A stretch of 64,000 nt of DNA from Channallabes apus (GCA_030522415.1 CM060106.1:26871967-26935966); one strand, 5' to 3'; shown: positions 33,523-46,286, counted from the stretch's first letter. Program-made: numbers and translations. Notes: generated from the letters alone by a model not told the origin.

Positions 33523-34350
33523 TTACAGGTAATTGTGGGTTGCCCTATGGATATGTAATTCGTTGGTCCTTTTATAATTTTTAATAGCTGCTGGATCCCC
33601 CCACTTGGGCGCTAGCTTAGCAGAGAACTGTTGAGGTGCAAAGGAGCGTGAAAGCATCGCAGGACCAAACCAGTTTGCCCAGTCGCAGGTGCACTTCGTA
33701 CCACCGGGAAATGCTGGAACTGGCTTGTTTGGCCTTCTGATGACTTTGATGTTGTGAGTCTTCCCCTGCTGTGTCCTGTGGGTTTCGACAGGAAAAAGTT
33801 GCTGCTTGGTCTGAGGACGGTGGACAGTCAATGCATCTTGCCAGGGGTTCCTGGAGTAGCCCGAACTGCGATAGCTCCCCTGATGTAATCCCCGGGGTTT
33901 CTGGAAGGGCGGAGCTACTAGCATAGCGGGACTCCGGTAGCCTCTGGTCTTCGTTTGGCCGTTGTTGGGTCCCTGGCAGATTTTACAGGTGTCGACGAAA
34001 CGCCACACATCCTTGCGTACGGAAGGCCACCAGACTTCTTCTAGGAGCCGCAACAGGGTTTTTAGTCTCCCCCGGTGTCCGCCCGACGGATGGATATGAT
34101 AGTGGCATAGGAAATGTTGGATCAGTGATTGTGGGATTATCAATTGGAGCTTTTCTCCTTGGTGCTTGGTAGCTCTCCGATACAGCACCCCCTGGTGCGA
34201 TACAACGGAGCTCTGCCGGCTTGGTATGTTCCCAGGGTACTCACCAACAGCCAGTTGAGCTATTCGGCTGTCGTTCTGCTGTGCTTGAGCTAACTTCCTC
34301 AGGTCACAGAGCAGGTCAGAGGATAACGTGGGAAGTTGTGGAGGATCCAA
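33523..34350 (-). pseudogene. Gypsy integrase zinc-binding region, core domain lost
   Basis: The frame contains the HHCC zinc-binding pattern of retroelement integrases (HYHIHPSGGHRG ... VWWPSVRKDVWRFVDTCKIC). After CQGPNN the catalytic core with its acidic triad is replaced by unrelated proline-rich sequence, so integration activity is lost. Confidence 0.8.
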
Positions 34351-35198
34351 CTTCGCAGACAGCGCACAGGAGAAATGAGAGGCTGCTGATACTGTAGGTG
34401 CTCCTCATCCGGAGATGCAGCTTGGCGTGAGGTTGGAGATCGATCTGTGTCTTTCTTCACCTCCTCCTTGCCGTGTGGAGCCTTCAGCTTCAGCCGGTCA
34501 TCCGTTTCTGATATGCCTCCGTTTTCCATGTTGGATCCCCCCTTCACCTTCTGCTCCATTGCGCTCCCTGTGGGTCTCAGACCATCAGCTATCCTGGGGT
34601 TCCTGTTGAGACGCACGCCGTCCCTCCGCTCTTCTTCCGTGTTGTCGGCATGCAGATTGGGGGGAGGAGCGGGACCAGCTGGGAGAACATCCGCGGAGAT
34701 CTGGCTTCCTGGGAGTGGAAGCCTTTCCTGGGGTGCCGTGACTGGAGTGCTAGGCGTAGGCTGTGCAGAAGGGGTCGACGACTGCCCTCCTTGCTATTGC
34801 CCTGAGGGCTTGGAGGCTTTGCCTCGAAGTTCAGTGGTGTTAATTTTTTTGCTCTGTGATTTACAGCCCTTTGGTTGTAAATCAGTGTGTGTAGGGGTGT
34901 GTCTGCATGTGCCTTCCCCAGCTTTGTGAATGAATGAGAAGTGAGTATTGGGTTGTCAATGGTTGTAAATCACTGCGTGTGTCTGGGTGAGCTTCAGGAA
35001 ATCTCCCGGTGCACTGCGCATAACCAACTTATGTCGGAAATAATTTACAAACCTTTTCTAAACGTGGGCTATTGTTTTTTTTTACTCATAATATATGTTA
35101 ATTTAATTTAAATGAGGTTTGGGCTCAGGACTGCGATTCGGTATCGTGACCTATTTAATTTACTACATAGTTTTAATCATCAGCGCTTTTCCTATTAA

Positions 35199-35267
35199 TC
35201 CTGGTAGTTCAGCAGCAGGTGATTCGCCTCCCATGCGGAAGACCCGGGTTCGATTCCCAGCCAGGGA
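35199..35267 (+). tRNA. tRNA-Gly(CCC)-like sequence, probably head of a dispersed repeat
   Basis: The 69 bases fold as a tRNA: a 7-bp acceptor stem (TCCTGGT with GCCAGGG, two wobbles), an anticodon stem TTCGC/GCGGA around loop CTCCCAT (anticodon CCC at 35230-35232), and a T arm with GGTTCGATTCC and one mismatch. A and B promoter boxes are good. No T-run terminator follows. A half copy occurs on the minus strand near 43147-43175 joined to the same downstream repeat, so a SINE-like origin is likelier than a working gene. Confidence 0.5.
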
Positions 35268-35540
35268 ATCGCTATCAAATATTATATTAGAACATAAATT
35301 CATAGGTTTATTATTATCATCAAATATGATATTACTATTATAATGAACCCTAGGCACGTGACAGCCGTTATGAGCATTAATACAAAATCTTGTATAATGT
35401 TTATATTGTGGCACATTTGCAAATATGCAATGTGCAAATAAACATTTATATATAATACAAATAAATATTGTTTATGATGAAAAATTTGACGAAACAAATT
35501 TTATTATAAAATAAACAATATAAAAGTATACATATAGAAC
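35268..35540 (+). repeat. Body of the tRNA-Gly-headed repeat
   Basis: It begins TCGCTATCAAA and ATTATATTAGAACATAAATTC. It includes GGCACGTGACAGCCGT and AATCTTGTATAATGTTTAT, and ends near AAACAATATAAAAGTATAC. The same sequence is present, inverted, at 47690-47917. Confidence 0.75.
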
Positions 35541-36440
35541 TCGCACATTCTATATTCCATTGTCATTCATATTGGCGTAGTTTTTAGAGCCCTTTACTAA
35601 AGCATTTGCTAGTTAGTAAGTTGTAAAGTTAGTAATTCGCTAGTGTTAGTAAGTTGGTTGTAGTTATTAGCAATGATAGAGTGGATTATAGTCCAATTGG
35701 TTTTACCTATGTAGCCCACTTAACGAGAAAGCTATTGAAAATTCACAATTTTTTAAATAAAAAATTAATTTAAAAAATGATCAAACTGAATATTGCAAAT
35801 TCAATTCAATTCAATTCAGTTTTATTTGTATAGCGCTTTTAACAATTGACATTGTCTCAAAACAGCTTTACACAATCAAAAGAATTATTTACGTTTGTAT
35901 GGAATGTGAATATGTATGAATCAAAATGTTCAGATATTCCCTGGCGAGCAAGCCCGAGGGCGACAGTGGCAAGGAAAAACTCCCTGAGACGGTAATAGGA
36001 AGAAACCTTGAGAGGAACCAGACTCGACAGGGAACCCATCCTCATCTGGGTGAAACAGATAGCAGGAAATGATCTGCATTTATACAGTGTTAAGTGTTAG
36101 GTTCAGCTATAATAGTTGATGTTAATTGATGTTATAATACTTGATGTAAAATGGAGTCCAGTAGTTATTCGAGACTCAGATAGACTTGTAGAAAGTTCCA
36201 GTCCTGAACTATCGAATTGTCAAGTCCTCAGAGAAACAGCTGACAACACCAGTCGAGGCCAGAACCATCTTCTAAGTATAGAGAATCATCCCCAGACACC
36301 AGACGCATCCTAAAGAGACACACGGGGCATCCATGCGATGAGACCTCCAACCAGAAACCGGGCACCAGGATGGATCAGACAGGTCCGGAGGGCAGTGGGA
36401 GTCTGGATCACTGGCAGCTCAGGAACCACATGTGTAGCTC

Positions 36441-36528
36441 GACAGAGAGAGAGAGAGAAAGAGTGAAAGGGGGAGACAGGGGGAGAGAGGAAAGAGAAAG
36501 AGGGGGAGGAAGAGAAGAGGAGGAGAGA
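36441..36528. repeat. 88-bp homopurine tract in the LINE 3' UTR
   Basis: Almost pure A/G on the plus strand (pyrimidines on the element's coding strand), with two T at most. Confidence 0.85.
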
Positions 36529-36823
36529 TTGCAATTAGGTATGGTCACAGTCACAATGTCTAATGTGAATGTATATTTACTGTAGAGTGCAAGCAGGGAC
36601 TCCGGCAGGACTAACTATGACAGCATAACTAAAAGGGAGAGCCAGAAGGAAACACAAACATGAGGGCTCCCTGAGATGTAAAGCAAACAATCACCTCACC
36701 GTCAACAAACCTGAGTGATCAAATGAGACTGAGGAAGACAGCATCTAAAACATACCAGTTCACCATAATACTCTACGTCCATGAGTCCCCCAGATCTGCT
36801 CCTTTACCTTATGGCAAATCTAT

Positions 36824-39793
36824 TTATAGAAATGCTTGGCTAAATAAATAGGTTTTTAGCCTAGACTTAAACACTGAGACTGTGTCTGAGTCCCGAACAC
36901 TATTTGGAAGACTATTCCATAATTTTGGGGCTTTGTAAGAAAAAGCTCTGCCCCCAGCTGTAGTTTTCATAATACGCGGTACTGATAAGCAGCCTGCATC
37001 CTTTGACCGAAGTAGGCGTGGCGGATCGTAAGACACTAGCAGTTCGCTCAGATACTGCGGCGCGAGACCATTTAATGCCTTATATGTCAAGAGTAGTATT
37101 TTAAAATCAATGCGAAATTTCACAGGGAGCCAATGCAGTGAAGATAGGATAGGGGTGATGTGCTCATATCTTCTGGTTCTAGTGAGGACTCTCGCTGCTG
37201 CATTTTGGACTAGCTGAAGCTTGTTTATGCACCTAACTGAACAACCAGACAGTAAGGCATTACAATAGTCCAACCTAGAAGTGATAAAAGCATGAACTAG
37301 TTTTTCTGCATCATTTAGCGACAATATATTTCTTATTTTGGCGATATTTCTAAGGTGAAAGAATGCTATCCTGGTGATATTATCTACATGAGCTTCAAAT
37401 GAAAGGCTGGAATCTATAATCACGCCGAGGTCTTTTACTGTTGCACTTGACGGAACAGAAAGGCCATCTAAAGTTACGGTGTGATCTAAGATTTTACTTC
37501 TAGCTGTATGCGGTCCTATGACTAGAACTTCTGTCTTATCCGGATTAAGCAGAAGGAAGTTAATTAGCATCCAATTTCTTATGTCCTGAACACATTGCTC
37601 AACTTTAGTAAGATGGTTTTTCTCATCAGGTTTTGTTGAGACATATAACTGTGTGTCGTCAGCATAACAATGAAAACTAATACCATGCTTACGGATTATG
37701 TTGCCCAGAGGAAGCATGTAAAGGGAAAAAAGCAGTGGGCCTAAAACTGAACCCTGCGGAACGCCAAACTCCACTAGAGAACATGCAGAATAATCACCAT
37801 TTAAGTCTACATACTGATAACGATCGGTCAAATAGGATCTGAGCCAGGAGAGGGTTGTACCCTTAATTCCTACTAAATTTTCTAATCTGTGAAGAAGAAT
37901 AGCATGATCAATAGTGTCAAAAGCTGCACTGAGGTCGAGTAATACAAGCATAGTTACACAACCCTGATCAGAGGCCAATAGGAGGTCATTTACTACTTTA
38001 ACGAGTGCTGTTTCTGTGCTGTGATGAGGCCTAAATCCTGACTGATACAGTTCATGTATGCCATTTCTATGTAGATATGAGCATAGCTGCTCCGCTACTA
38101 TCTTTTCCAGAATCTTAGAGATAAAGGGGAGGTTTGATATTGGCCTGTAATTGGACAGCTGACAGGGGTCGAGGTCAGGTTTCTTAATTATTGGTTTAAT
38201 AACTGCTACTTTAAAAGATTTTGGAACATAACCAATGCTGAGTGAGGAATTAATTATTCTCAACATCGGTTCTGTTATTACTGGTGCTATCTGTTTAAGA
38301 AAATGTGTCGGTATAGGATCTAATATACAGGTTGATGAATTTGCAGAAGAGATGAGTGAAATTAGTTCATTCTCTTCAAGAGGAGTAAAGTATTCTAGGT
38401 TTGAATCTGACATGGCTAGGTTAACATCAGTATCAATTACATTGTTTGGTTTCAAAGCCTCAATTTTATGCCTGATATTTACAATTTTATTATTAAAAAA
38501 GTTCATGAAGTCCTCACTATTGCATGATGTTGTTGTGGAGATTTCTGTAGTGGTCTTATTTCTGGTTAATTTGGCTACGGTATTAAATAAAAATCTAGGA
38601 TTATTTTTATTTTCGTCTATAAGAGTGGAGAGATACGTTGATCTAGCTACACTAAGAGCTTTCCTATAGTTCAGGATGCTCTCTTTCCATGCTATTTGAA
38701 ATACCAACAATTTAGTTTGACGCCATTTACGCTCTAATTTCCGAGCAGTCTGTTTTAAAGTGCGCGTGTGATCGTTATACCAGGGAGCGAGTTTCTTATC
38801 TCTAATAATTTTTCTTTTAGCTGGAGCTACATTATCTAAGGTACAACGAAGTGTCGACTCTAAATATTCAGTCGCCTGATCAAGTTCTGTGGGGTCAGAC
38901 GGTGGCCTAATCGAAGTTGGTAACTCTGGGAGATTACTGATAAAACTCTGTGTGGTAGTTGATGTGAATGTACGTTTAATACGGTAGCGCGGTACTGTGC
39001 GTACATTATCACTGTGAGACACTTGAATGGAGACAAGATAGTGATCTGAGATAATTTCAGACAGTGGAATTGTGAACACATTTCTTATAGTTAATCCGAA
39101 GAATATTACTAAATCTAAAGTGTGACCTGCTTTATGAGTGGGTCCTACTACACACTGATTTACACCTACGGAGTCCAGTATGGATATAAATGCTGTTCTC
39201 AGAGGGTCTTCTGGATTCTCAAAATGAATGTTAAAATCTCCAGCAATTAACACTTTGTCTACAGAAATGACCAGGTCTGAGATGAAATCTGCAAATTCAC
39301 TAAGAAATTCAGAATACAGCCCTGGAGGTCTGTAAATTATAATTAGTGGAATCGACTGAGCTGATTTAATATACTTAAATACACTTATGTTACTATAGAG
39401 AATTTCAAATGAGTTAAATTTGTGTCTGTGTTTTTGTACGATAGACAGGTTATCATTATGAATAACTGCGACGCCTCCTCCTCTACCAGTTAACCGAGGC
39501 TGGTGTATGTAGCTGTATCCAGGAGGACTAGCTTCATTTAGAGCTACATACTCGTCCTGTTTAACCCATGTTTCAGTTAAACAGAGTATATCAAACGCCT
39601 GATCTGTGATAATTTCATTAACAATAACTGCTTTTGATGTGAGAGATCTAATATTTAACAATCCTAGCTTCAGATCAGAGGTGCCGGCTGCGCATTCAGT
39701 ATGATCGGAGTTTGTGGACTTTATGTTAATTAGATTATTGAAACAGACTTTCTGGGTCTTTCTACATTTTTGCTTAGATCGGGGAACAGACAC
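36824..39793 (-). CDS. LINE ORF2: APE endonuclease and reverse transcriptase, 989 aa
   Basis: The N-terminal third is an apurinic-type endonuclease with all key motifs: [29 protein letters not shown] and ISDHYLVSI. The reverse transcriptase follows: [57 protein letters not shown], the catalytic [10 protein letters not shown], then [10 protein letters not shown] and [12 protein letters not shown]. The C-terminal region has [21 protein letters not shown] and [10 protein letters not shown], typical of L2/CR1 elements. Its product nicks target DNA and reverse transcribes its own RNA at the nick. No stop or frameshift is seen over 989 codons. Confidence 0.93.
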   Translation of the reverse strand: MSVPRSKQKCRKTQKVCFNNLINIKSTNSDHTECAAGTSDLKLGLLNIRSLTSKAVIVNEIITDQAFDILCLTETWVKQDEYVALNEASPPGYSYIHQPRLTGRGGGVAVIHNDNLSIVQKHRHKFNSFEILYSNISVFKYIKSAQSIPLIIIYRPPGLYSEFLSEFADFISDLVISVDKVLIAGDFNIHFENPEDPLRTAFISILDSVGVNQCVVGPTHKAGHTLDLVIFFGLTIRNVFTIPLSEIISDHYLVSIQVSHSDNVRTVPRYRIKRTFTSTTTQSFISNLPELPTSIRPPSDPTELDQATEYLESTLRCTLDNVAPAKRKIIRDKKLAPWYNDHTRTLKQTARKLERKWRQTKLLVFQIAWKESILNYRKALSVARSTYLSTLIDENKNNPRFLFNTVAKLTRNKTTTEISTTTSCNSEDFMNFFNNKIVNIRHKIEALKPNNVIDTDVNLAMSDSNLEYFTPLEENELISLISSANSSTCILDPIPTHFLKQIAPVITEPMLRIINSSLSIGYVPKSFKVAVIKPIIKKPDLDPCQLSNYRPISNLPFISKILEKIVAEQLCSYLHRNGIHELYQSGFRPHHSTETALVKVVNDLLLASDQGCVTMLVLLDLSAAFDTIDHAILLHRLENLVGIKGTTLSWLRSYLTDRYQYVDLNGDYSACSLVEFGVPQGSVLGPLLFSLYMLPLGNIIRKHGISFHCYADDTQLYVSTKPDEKNHLTKVEQCVQDIRNWMLINFLLLNPDKTEVLVIGPHTARSKILDHTVTLDGLSVPSSATVKDLGVIIDSSLSFEAHVDNITRIAFFHLRNIAKIRNILSLNDAEKLVHAFITSRLDYCNALLSGCSVRCINKLQLVQNAAARVLTRTRRYEHITPILSSLHWLPVKFRIDFKILLLTYKALNGLAPQYLSELLVSYDPPRLLRSKDAGCLSVPRIMKTTAGGRAFSYKAPKLWNSLPNSVRDSDTVSVFKSRLKTYLFSQAFL

Positions 39794-39889
39794 AGTCTCA
39801 ATAAGGTGAACCCTGAGTGACGACTCTATGCAGCTAGCAGACGGTTGGTTTAGCCTGTCTGTCTGCTCCCTGGCCTGGGCTCTGGATTG

Positions 39890-40873
39890 TCACCGATTAA
39901 CTAGACCTCTACTGAGACTATGAGCTATACTACAGGAAATGAGAGAAGCACCTTCCCGAGTGGGATGGACACCGTCCCGCCCTAACAGGCCAGCTTTGCC
40001 CTCAAAGGTCTTCCAATTGTCTATGTAGCCCACATTATTTTTGGAGCACCACCTGGACATCCAGCGGTTCAGCGACCATAACCTGCTGTAAGCTATGTCG
40101 CCACGTCTCATTGGGATGGGACCAGAGCATACTACTTCATCGGACATCGCCTTCGCTAATTTAAACACCTCTGTAAAGTTACTCTTACTAACCTCTGACT
40201 GACGAAGGCGTATATCATTAGCTCCAGCATGTACCACTATCTTAGAGAACCTATGCTGTCCTAGAGCCCTAAGATTACCTGCTATGTCCGGTGCTCTGGC
40301 TCCCGGGATACACCTAACCACTGCCGCTGGCGCCCCTAAAGGTCTAGCTAATGTCACGTGTCTCAGTATAGAGTCTCCTATAACCAGAGCTCTTTCAGGT
40401 TTCTCAGCGGGTGCAGCACTGAGGAGAGCAAACCTGTTGGACACGTGACGCGCAGAGGAGGTGTGCTCCGGTGGGCTAGCCTTAGCGTTAGCTTTGGCTG
40501 AACGAGTATGCCGCCGAGTCGTCACCCACTCGCCCCGCTGTGAGGGCTCTAATGCCGGAGTCGGGGGCTGATTATCTCCGCCTGTGGCACCCAGACTGTC
40601 CGCTACAGGAATAACGCTGCTCTCACACTGTCTAACACTCTCTAAAGTCTGGATGCGCTCCTCTAACGCTGATATCTTCTCCGTCAGAGTGCTCACTAAC
40701 ACACACCTATCACAAATAAAATTATCGCTAATGACGGAGGAAGAATGTCTAAACATCCTGCACTCTACACACTGAACAAGCTGAACGGTAGACATTATAA
40801 CGTACCTCTGTGTCGGAGTTTTTAGTTGTTTAGTTGAGGAAACTCGCGCGTTGCGAAACTTTCGCGGCAACAA
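39890..40873 (-). CDS. LINE ORF1: zinc-finger, coiled coil and SGNH esterase domain, 327 aa
   Basis: Residues about 34-56 have a CVECRMF...CDRC pattern, fitting a small zinc-binding finger. A short heptad-like stretch (LTEKISALEERIQTLESV) follows. After a low-complexity linker, the C-terminal half has the SGNH/GDSL hydrolase blocks: ALVIGDSILRHV (nucleophile serine), VVHAGANDIR and DGVHPTREG (Asp/His). Esterase domains are established in ORF1 of CR1-like LINEs, where they are thought to help the ribonucleoprotein. An upstream ATG gives 327 residues; a second ATG (MSTVQLVQ) 26 codons later is an alternative start. Confidence 0.88.
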   Translation of the reverse strand: MLPRKFRNARVSSTKQLKTPTQRYVIMSTVQLVQCVECRMFRHSSSVISDNFICDRCVLVSTLTEKISALEERIQTLESVRQCESSVIPVADSLGATGGDNQPPTPALEPSQRGEWVTTRRHTRSAKANAKASPPEHTSSARHVSNRFALLSAAPAEKPERALVIGDSILRHVTLARPLGAPAAVVRCIPGARAPDIAGNLRALGQHRFSKIVVHAGANDIRLRQSEVSKSNFTEVFKLAKAMSDEVVCSGPIPMRRGDIAYSRLWSLNRWMSRWCSKNNVGYIDNWKTFEGKAGLLGRDGVHPTREGASLISCSIAHSLSRGLVNR

Positions 40874-40930
40874 TACGAAAACAGGAAGCTACGTCACCAA
40901 CAGGACTTTGGTGCAAAAGTGACAGCAAAG

Positions 40931-42232
40931 GGAATTGTTGTAGTTATTAGCAATGATGGAGCGGATTATAGTCCAACTGGTTTTAACAGTATATTTTTAG
41001 GAGAAGATCTAAAAATATATTTATTTGTAATAGTTTCTCTGTCCACTCCGGAGGAAGAAAATATGCGATTTGTCGTTTTTGGGTATTTATTTCTTGATAA
41101 TCAGATTAGATGATCTTGAATGTGTAGTGAATGTCCAATATAAAACCAACTTCACTGCGGTTTAATTTACTACATATAGTTTTAATCAGCGCTCAGCCGC
41201 ATGCATGAAGTTTTCAGAGTGCACCGGCAGAAGTAAACTAATGATTATGAATGCGTCGGGAAAACAGCAAGCAGACTGTCTCTGACCATTTAAAAAAACA
41301 TTTTCTGACGCGCTCAAGTTCACCAAAAACAACACAGAACAGTGCACCTTATTTGCGTTCAAACATTTACAAAATCACAACGTTTTTTCATTATTGTGAG
41401 TACGCTTAAATAAAAGTTGAGTCATATAAAGTCTATGTAGTCTTATATAGTTTTATTATATAGTTTTTGTACATCAATATGAGTCCTCATCATTTTTGAG
41501 GACAATACTGAAGTTTTTTCAGCCTGTCAAGGCGTGCGCCCAAATCAATATCGCACCTCGCTCACTAGTTAGGCGGCCTCCCCTTCAGATGACGCGCGTG
41601 CAACATCGCGGAAGTGCAAGCGGGGCAAATGCAACTCACCCCACCCCAGGACTTCAAAGAAGAGCCAGCGCGGGCGGAGAGGAGGCAGGAGCTGCTGTCC
41701 ACGGATGGCCGTCGCACTCGTATTTTATAGGATGAGAAGCATGGCCGGGATCATTAGCAAGGATAGGTCACCAGCCGTGCCTAATTCCGTCATGTCATGT
41801 GGGCATTATAAGACTTGTACTGAAAACTTCTAACTAAAAAGTGGCATCTGGCACGCTAAAAATAGACGCAGGTTAATGTTTTTATAGTCAAAATAAAAAT
41901 CCTCCTCTTTAGTGCCTCCTTTTACAATACCAGACAACATTCAAATGCAAATTATTCACTCTCCCCAAGTGTGAATCAGCTGTTCTCACCTATACATTCA
42001 AAGGAACTGTAATGCACCTCTCCATACTTTAAAACCTCTTGAATCTGAGGCTCTTCTGAAGACTTTCAGTGATTAAGGCCTTTTTTTGAAATTTGTGTAA
42101 ATTTAATCTTCTGGATTCAATATTCTAAAGTTGACATTGTTACTGTTTTTAATCCTTGGAATGGAAGAAAAAGGACACTGGAAATCCGCCCTTTTAGGAC
42201 AGAGCGAGAAAGAGCTGCGCGATGTGTATATA

Positions 42233-42268
<36 letters not shown>

Positions 42269-43089
42269 AAAAACCCCAATTCTGCGAATTCCCACAGCAG
42301 CTAAACCGGTTTGATAACTTCACCTCTTGTAAATGAAAGGTGAGAAGAGGCTTTACAGAGCGCGCTGTCGCGTTGTATTCAGAGAATAGATTAAAACAAA
42401 AACATGTTTGCATCAGTACTGGAAACAATATTGTATTAGGCTACCTTTATTAAAGATTATATTTGAACAGAAAATAATAGTAGGCTAAGGAACGTTATTT
42501 TTCATATAACTTAAATGGCTGAATGAAGTTAAATATACACAATAAATTAATAATTGCGTTTGCTTTACAGTTAAGCACTCTTGTGTAAATAGCTTTTTCA
42601 TTGCATATACTATATTCTTTTTGTGATATGTTAAATGAATCTTTGATTAATTTGTTTGTTGAGTGTGAGAAAACTAAAAAAATTCTTAACTCTTTTAAAA
42701 GACCACCTCTTGAACCACCTTAATGTATCTCACTCCTTTACTATTAAAGATATAATCTTTTATTATGAGAAACTGGAAAATAAACCACTTGAATTTGTTG
42801 TTGTTTATTTTATTTTACATGCAAAATACTTTATACATAAACAGAGAATTAAAAAGGAACAATTGTACTTCCATCTTTTCCTTCTAGAAATGACCTAAAT
42901 TTTAAACTCTCTTAATTCAATTTAATAAGAAGAATAATAGACTTCTAGATTATTATGATATTATTTTTTATTGAAGTGTCTCTTGCTACATCTTTTCACG
43001 ATTTATACTTAATTTCAATCCTCTCGTGTATTTTAACCTTTCTTTGGACTCTCAAATCTATAGTTCTTTGTCCCTTATATTTTATTTGT
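40931..43089. other. AT-rich intergenic DNA with repeat fragments
   Basis: 40934-40988 repeats, with a few changes, the sequence at 35659-35713 on the other side of the LINE. 41161-41200 (TTTAATTTACTACAT...AGTTTTAATCA) repeats 35153-35190. A (TG)n run is at 42236-42265. No gene is seen; the 80-codon frame at 42656-42898 is AT-driven and has no known motif. Confidence 0.5.
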
Positions 43090-43180
43090 TCTAATTAATG
43101 TTTATTTTTTTCCTGTATAAATGTGCCATAAAATAAACATTATACAAGATTTTGGGCACTGGCTGGGAATCGAAACTTCC
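43090..43180 (-). repeat. Fragment of the tRNA-Gly-headed repeat
   Basis: On the minus strand CCATGCGGAAG and TTCGATTCCCAGCCAG (half tRNA) are followed by AAAATCTTGTATAATGTTTAT. About 100 bp of body present in the copy at 35268 is absent here. Confidence 0.65.
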
Positions 43181-43589
43181 GCATGGAATGGCGTGTATAT
43201 TTAAAGCGCATAAATCTTTGAAGTCTTTTTGCACACACGCGCGGGTGTGTTACAATACTACTACTACTAATAATAATAACAATAATAAATTCGGAGAACT
43301 ACTACTAATAATAATAATTGTACAGTCAAAGAAGTACCATTATTGAAGGAGAGAAGAAAATGAAGAATAAATACATATCAGTTTGAGCTTGACATGTTTA
43401 TGAACTCTGTCGCTTGCTGTCAATAGGCGCCTAAGAGACATAACACATTTTTCGGCTTCAGTAGACACACAATACTTCAGACTGAAACACGACTGCCCCC
43501 TACAGGTAATGAAGGGCATTTTCACAGCTTCCCGCACGCACCCGCGGGAAGTCGCGGGATCCCTTTTCTGAAAACGTGGGTTTTTAAAG

Positions 43590-44130
43590 GCCAGATCTGT
43601 ATGTTCCGTTTGCATGGGCTCCTCTCTGACATTGTCTCTGACCGTGGCCTCCAATTCTTAGCTGAGTTCTGGAGGGCCTTCTGCAGATTGATCGTAGCAA
43701 CACCCAGCCTATCCTCTGACTATTACCCTCGGTCAAACGGTCAGACAGAAAGACTTCACCAAGAGTTGGAGAAAGCCCCAAGGTGCATGGTGTCATGGAT
43801 TGTGACTACATGGAGCAAGACCCTTCCCTGGATAGAGTACAGTATGCACACAATTCGCTGAAGACTTCTTCCATAGGTTTCTCTCCTTTCCAGTGCTGCT
43901 TTGGCCATTAGCCAGCCCTGTTCCCAGACCAAGAAGAGAAAGTAACGGTACCTTCAGCCAGTTCTTTCATATGCCGTTGCAGGAAGATTTGGTCCCGGGC
44001 CAGAACAAGCTGACCGAGGCTGCACAACAGCCCCCAGGTACCGGGTGGGTCAAAGAGTGATGCTACTGTATTCACCTGAGCTATCCCCCTTAAAACAACC
44101 TCCATCAAATAGTCACCCAAATTCATTCAC
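43590..44130 (+). pseudogene. Ty3/gypsy integrase core relic
   Basis: The frame 43601-43861 has the integrase core signature FRLHGLLSDIVSDRG (second catalytic Asp) and YYPRSNGQTERLHQELE (third, Glu). It then stops. Downstream codons resembling SPFQCCFG (43885) and the region to 44130 continue the C-terminal part with frameshifts. No LTR was identified. Confidence 0.8.
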
Positions 44131-46205
44131 AATCACCAAGGTAATCAACCCTGTCTCCGTCAGGCTTTCCCTACCACTCAATATGCGCCGCATCAACCTG
44201 ACCTTTCATGTCTCATAACTCATACAACATAGTACACAGTATTCTGTATGTTGCTCAACTTCTCCTTTTTTCTGCTTCTAGCACACTTCTCATTAAAAAC
44301 ATTAAACTCAATCTGATCTGTTGTGTCTGTTTTTGGGTCCTCCAGCCTGCCTGACACAGGCACCCTCCTGACAAAAGCTGAGCTAGCTAGCTTGTGGTAA
44401 ATGAGGTACAGTAAGTAGGTGTGTTCCAACCGACACCCAGGCTCTATTCGCTCCACCCATTTGTCCATTTGTGGGTTTAAGCAGAGGAAACTCCTAACAA
44501 CCAGAGGTCCCACAGCTAAGCTGTCATAGAGGGGTTGTCCATTTCTTTTTTTTTTTACAGTCTATTTGCTCGTGTCATGTTTTATACAGTATATGCGCTA
44601 TGTGATTTAATTTCTTATTTATAAAATTAAATAAATAAATAAATTAATTAATTAATTACTCCAAATGGCTGTGGTGTGTCATTTCACAATTAAAAGATTA
44701 ATTCTGGGAAAATTGCATATGTTACTCCATAACCCCCATGTCGTCAGTGTATAAAAGGACAGTTACTGTATCCTCTGGCCATTCTTGTAAACTTGAATGA
44801 CCAATGTTATGACTGAAAACTTCCATCCTACTTCTTTAAAATTTCTTTGGAATTTGTATAGGGCATATTTAAAATGCTTCTAGCCTTCTAATAGCCACCT
44901 CATAGTGCACCTGGCAAAATAAGAGCAGACAGTATCAACATTTCCGATTCCATAATTGAATGTGACAATGACACCGGTGCTAATACTGTCCGGATAAAGA
45001 CTTTCTAGTATTGTTATTGTTAAACATAATCACAAAATCTTGATGGCATAATCTCCGGAGGATGGGAAGCACTCACCTCAACTAGGCGCATATGGGCTGC
45101 GATAAAGTGACATTAAGTCTATAAAATTTGTCAAACAAGACAGTGAGCTCTGTTTCACCACTTCCCAAATATCCACAAGTGACATCACATAGTGCCACCC
45201 AGGAGGTAACCACTTAACTGAAGTTATTGATGTTCACTGAACTATGCTTGCCCAGTTATTTCCTTTATACTGGGTTAACCTTTAGATGGCAGAGCTCCTT
45301 GATGATGCCCCCAATGGCCACAAACAGCTGGTCAGTGGGCACATGACTGAATTCAGCACATTTTGATCTATATAACCCTAACCCACATTGACTGTCTTGT
45401 AGTTAATATATGGCATATTATAAATTCCAGTTATGATCACTATGAACACACTTATCTCTTGGATGTGCTACAGTGTCATCCACAGTAGCAGAATTACTAA
45501 AAATGAAATTGAAATTAAATCTAAGGTGTAACTCTATCTAGTTGTGCACCAGTGTTTACCATCTGCTTGAGTTGGCAGCAACCGAATTTGGTTGTCCTAT
45601 TTTAACACAGCTCACTAATTTGTGTTCATTAAATTTTTATTTATTAACTTTCCTCTTTCCAGCATTGTAAAGGTGTTCACTTTGCCTAGGGTACCTAGGA
45701 AACAAACATTCTGCACATATCTGTTCCAGTTTTGACAACACAGCTAAGGAGCTGCTTTATTTCTACATAGTCACAAAGCATTTTGATGATCAAAAGAAGC
45801 GCTCCATATTGGCAACCTGTAGATAGTTAGATAGTTTGACATCATTAATTTTAGATTAAACAAAGTTCATTTTCCCTTCTAAGGGTTAAAAAGAAAAACA
45901 ATGGGGTTCTAATCCCAATGGCAGAATAGCAGATTCAAGCAGAATAGCTTCTCAGTGTGGTCGGGGTCTTACTTGAAATCTCTTGGGAAAAGATTTTTTT
46001 TTTCCTTAAAAAATTAAGCAGCTGTAAATTGTACAGATAAAATGTTCAAGAAGAATAGATTTACTCAAACTGTGGGTAAGGAATTGTAGGTAGGGCAAGG
46101 TTGAGATGGGAAAAGAAGAGAAATTACTATTTCATACTTTTACCAACCTTTACAGATTTTAGGTAAGACCTCTGTATTTAAACCAATGAATTGAATAATA
46201 AATCC

Positions 46206-46210
<5 letters not shown>
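44131..46210. other. Intergenic DNA, nothing recognised
   Basis: No coding or repeat family could be named. A (TTAA)-rich patch is at 44628-44660. Confidence 0.4.

Positions 46211-46286
<76 letters not shown>
46211..46286. repeat. (TA)n tract
   Basis: Pure TA dinucleotide tract of about 38 units. Confidence 0.97.

Larger units (their letters stand above)
32738..34930 (-). mobile_element. Ty3/gypsy remnant with one LTR (minus strand)
   Basis: A probable 712-bp LTR (32738-33449; ends TGTA/TACA) is followed by a C-run (33451-33467), which on the coding strand is a G-rich polypurine tract. Internal pol sequence follows. Only the part near the 3' end of pol is left, and no second LTR is seen before 34930. 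Further internal sequence (34350-34930) is open on the minus strand in pieces without recognised motifs. Confidence 0.7.
35797..40920 (-). mobile_element. Apparently intact L2/CR1-type LINE (two full ORFs)
   Basis: The element reads right to left: a 5' region near 40874-40920, ORF1 (40873-39890), a short 96-bp gap, ORF2 (39793-36824), and a 1-kb 3' UTR ending at 35797 in (GAATT)n. Both ORFs are uninterrupted and all expected catalytic motifs are present. The exact 5' end is uncertain. A homopurine tract lies in the 3' UTR (36441-36528). 5'-truncated relatives of its tail are at 12900 and 54627. Confidence 0.9.
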
